From Psychrobacter sp. (GTDB lineage: Bacteria; Pseudomonadota; Gammaproteobacteria; Pseudomonadales; Moraxellaceae): DNA of 5,982 nucleotides. Shown one piece after another: positions 5,956 through 5,982 of the stretch; the first letter of the stretch is position 1, and each line of letters opens with the position of its first letter. A program made the position numbers and the translations under genes. Below the pieces are notes generated by a model. It worked only from the letters and a program-made list of their open reading frames with translations, had not been told where the DNA came from and made no database searches. The stretch is from positions 1 to 5,982 of the forward strand of contig JARIEH010000091.1 in the NCBI GenBank assembly GCA_029256865.1, in the 5' to 3' direction.

Positions 5956-5982
5956 AAAAAAGCCACTTCGAGTGGCTTTTTT
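5956..5982. terminator. Intrinsic terminator after moeA, probably bidirectional
   Basis: A 7-bp stem AGCCACT (5961-5967) / AGTGGCT (5971-5977) with a TCG loop is followed by a T-run that reaches the window edge and preceded by a run of A. The A-tract/stem/T-tract symmetry means it could work on both strands, so a convergent gene may lie to the right. The 104 bases between moeA and this element hold only a minor 5-bp inverted repeat (GGTAT 5864-5868 / ATACC 5873-5877) and no gene that I can support. Confidence 0.9.

Noticed and set aside
1..5982. Search for CRISPR arrays, insertion sequences, tRNA genes or phage features
   Set aside because: I saw no spaced repeats, transposase-like frames with terminal inverted repeats, tRNA-like folds or phage proteins; the region reads as ordinary metabolic chromosome.

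Overview
The window is a compact, single-strand respiratory nitrate reduction region from a Gram-negative bacterium, most likely a gammaproteobacterium of the Moraxellaceae (Psychrobacter-like). I base this on the NarJ/NarI/Hmp/MoeA protein signatures, the moderate-to-low GC content, and the order narGHJI, parvulin-type isomerase, molybdenum cofactor gene. That order resembles, from memory, the pseudomonad nar operon, where a PpiC-type isomerase follows narI. The genus is an inference; there is no rRNA or other marker here.

Layout, all on the + strand: the 3' end of narH (1-284); narJ (286-1152); narI (1164-1889); a 272-bp regulatory gap; hmp, a flavohemoglobin nitric oxide dioxygenase (2162-3361); a 95-bp gap with a perfect 11-bp tandem repeat; a cytoplasmic parvulin-type peptidyl-prolyl isomerase with a very histidine-rich N-terminus (3457-4488); a 67-bp gap with a hairpin; moeA (4556-5851); and a strong intrinsic terminator at the right edge (5956-5982). 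narH, narJ and narI are almost contiguous (1-bp and 11-bp gaps) and are clearly one operon. The later genes are more widely spaced and may have their own control points.

The genes fit one physiological programme. NarGHI is the membrane-bound, quinol-oxidising nitrate reductase. NarJ is the chaperone that allows Mo-cofactor loading and membrane docking of NarGH. MoeA performs the molybdenum insertion step that makes the cofactor. The isomerase is probably an assembly or folding helper. Hmp removes the nitric oxide that arises when nitrite is further reduced.

The most informative non-coding element is a 31-bp near-perfect palindrome (1964-1994) upstream of hmp. Its core matches the 11-1-11 NsrR operator pattern at 19 of 22 consensus positions, suggesting NO-responsive de-repression of hmp inside a nitrate respiration locus. 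I see no sign of a wholly new system; most genes are recognisable. The points worth a second look are the NsrR-like operator, the placement of hmp within the nar-mo cluster, the His-rich isomerase, the CTTAA-centred repeats on both sides of hmp, the elongated NarJ termini, and several hairpins between or at the ends of genes.
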